From positions 1,217,001 through 1,281,000 of the forward strand of contig NC_066589.1 in the NCBI RefSeq assembly GCF_905475345.1: DNA of 64,000 bases. Direction: 5' to 3'. The DNA comes from Vespula vulgaris. Lineage: Eukaryota > Arthropoda > Insecta > Hymenoptera > Vespidae. The notes beneath the pieces are model-generated. The model searched no databases, was not told where the DNA came from, and was given only the letters and a program-made list of their open reading frames with translations. This document shows positions 63,106-64,000 of this stretch, piece after piece. Position 1 is the stretch's first letter; every line of letters begins with the position of its first letter. The position numbers and the translations under genes were made by a program.

Positions 63106-64000
63106 TTTCGCCGGAGGAATCCTTTGAATTCGCCGAAACCTTTAATTGATCGATCCGTTTTCATTACATTGTTATTCTCGTTTGAGAATAACTCGATTCT
63201 ATTAATATTAAACGTGATATTTTAATAAGTTAATAAACGATTAATCGATACATGTATATCGCAAAATACGATCAAAGAACTTCTTCATGGCAGGTAATAA
63301 TGGCAATTAAAAAAATATATATAGGTATATAAAATACGTCTTATATTTTCCTCAACATTTTGATTATCGATACGATTAAGATAAGCTCATACATAGAATT
63401 GACTTTCACGAACGTGATAAATTGTTTGTATATGTAAAAGATATTTTTTTTTTTTTTTTAGTGTATTTCTCGAAGTACTTACTGTTTTTAAATTGTTTCA
63501 ATAAAATGTTAGTAATTGCGTCGATGACAAAATATGGAAGATTCAAAGTTTTTCCGAAATTCTTTGATACTATTCTAGACTATATCACGTGAAGATCGAT
63601 AAGTAAATAGATATTCGTATAGCAACGTCATGGAAGCGTTTAATTAGCGGACGAGCTTTGATCGAATTTCAATGGAGGTGCAATTAAATCACCGAGGAAA
63701 CTCGCCAAGCGTTAACGAGAGTAAAAGAAAATAGAGAAAAAAAGGTACTATTCATTTCCTTGTTCGTGTGTAGCTAAAGCTTGGTAGATACTATCGGTTT
63801 AGATTTTTTACAAGTTTTTTTCCTTTTTCTCCCTTTTTTCCTCTTTTTTCTCTTTTTCTTCTTTTTTTCCTTTTATTTTATTAACGAAGGATGAAAGAAA
63901 TTCGATCTTTCGTAAAACATTTTTCCGTCCATTCTGTCGAATAGTATCACGTTGCTCGTTAGTTTTGATAATATTTTCGAAACAAATTAATTTACTATGC

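Overview
The window looks like AT-rich, non-coding animal nuclear DNA, most likely from an insect and probably a hymenopteran. The signs are very dense (CT)n/(GA)n, (AT)n, (GATA)n and trinucleotide microsatellites, CGA/TCG-rich unique sequence, very long introns with GT-AG borders, and no operons or bacterial gene packing. The species cannot be named from the sequence alone. Nearly all long open frames are translated microsatellites (poly-SL, poly-RE, poly-YI) and are not genes.

The one segment I can assign to a known family is a plus-strand exon at 53998-54187. It has a clean acceptor and a near-perfect donor (AAG|GTAAGTAAG). Its conceptual protein (AAQKLNLSS, then a basic stretch, then GYAALLLKSPPPAPPALLRR, ending GVGK) resembles, from memory, the linker just before the motor domain of KIF26-type kinesins (insect CG14535-like, nematode VAB-8, vertebrate KIF26A/B). 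The motor exons are not seen and should lie beyond base 64000. About 28.6 kb upstream, 25370-25404 is a short start exon (MATGQDGKESP plus a split codon) with a CAG|GTACAA donor. Its phase matches the kinesin exon. It lies downstream of a CpG-rich promoter-like block (23570-23830) and a purine-rich, 5'UTR-like stretch. I read this as an internal promoter for a short-N-terminus isoform, with any longer N-terminal exons outside the window or unrecognised.

Layout: 1-23.5 kb is intergenic sequence or upstream intron, with microsatellites and scattered GC-richer, possibly regulatory islands (about 775-1190, 3700-4090, 12.7-13.0, 18.9-19.25 and 21.05-21.62 kb). 23.57-25.40 kb is the putative promoter, leader and start exon. 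25.4-54.0 kb is a giant intron with candidate cassette exons at 41063-41157 and 52433-52629. 53998-54187 is the kinesin exon. 54.2-64 kb is the next intron, with coding-like minus-strand segments at 61.4 and 62.9-63.1 kb.

The most unusual non-genic structures are three perfect 20-bp palindromes outside simple repeats (19183, 40801, 49048), a 36-nt near-perfect hairpin at 6177, paired CT-run/GA-run inverted repeats, and a GC-rich island with two 10-bp boxes spaced about two helical turns apart. No rRNA, tRNA, CRISPR array or intact transposon was found.
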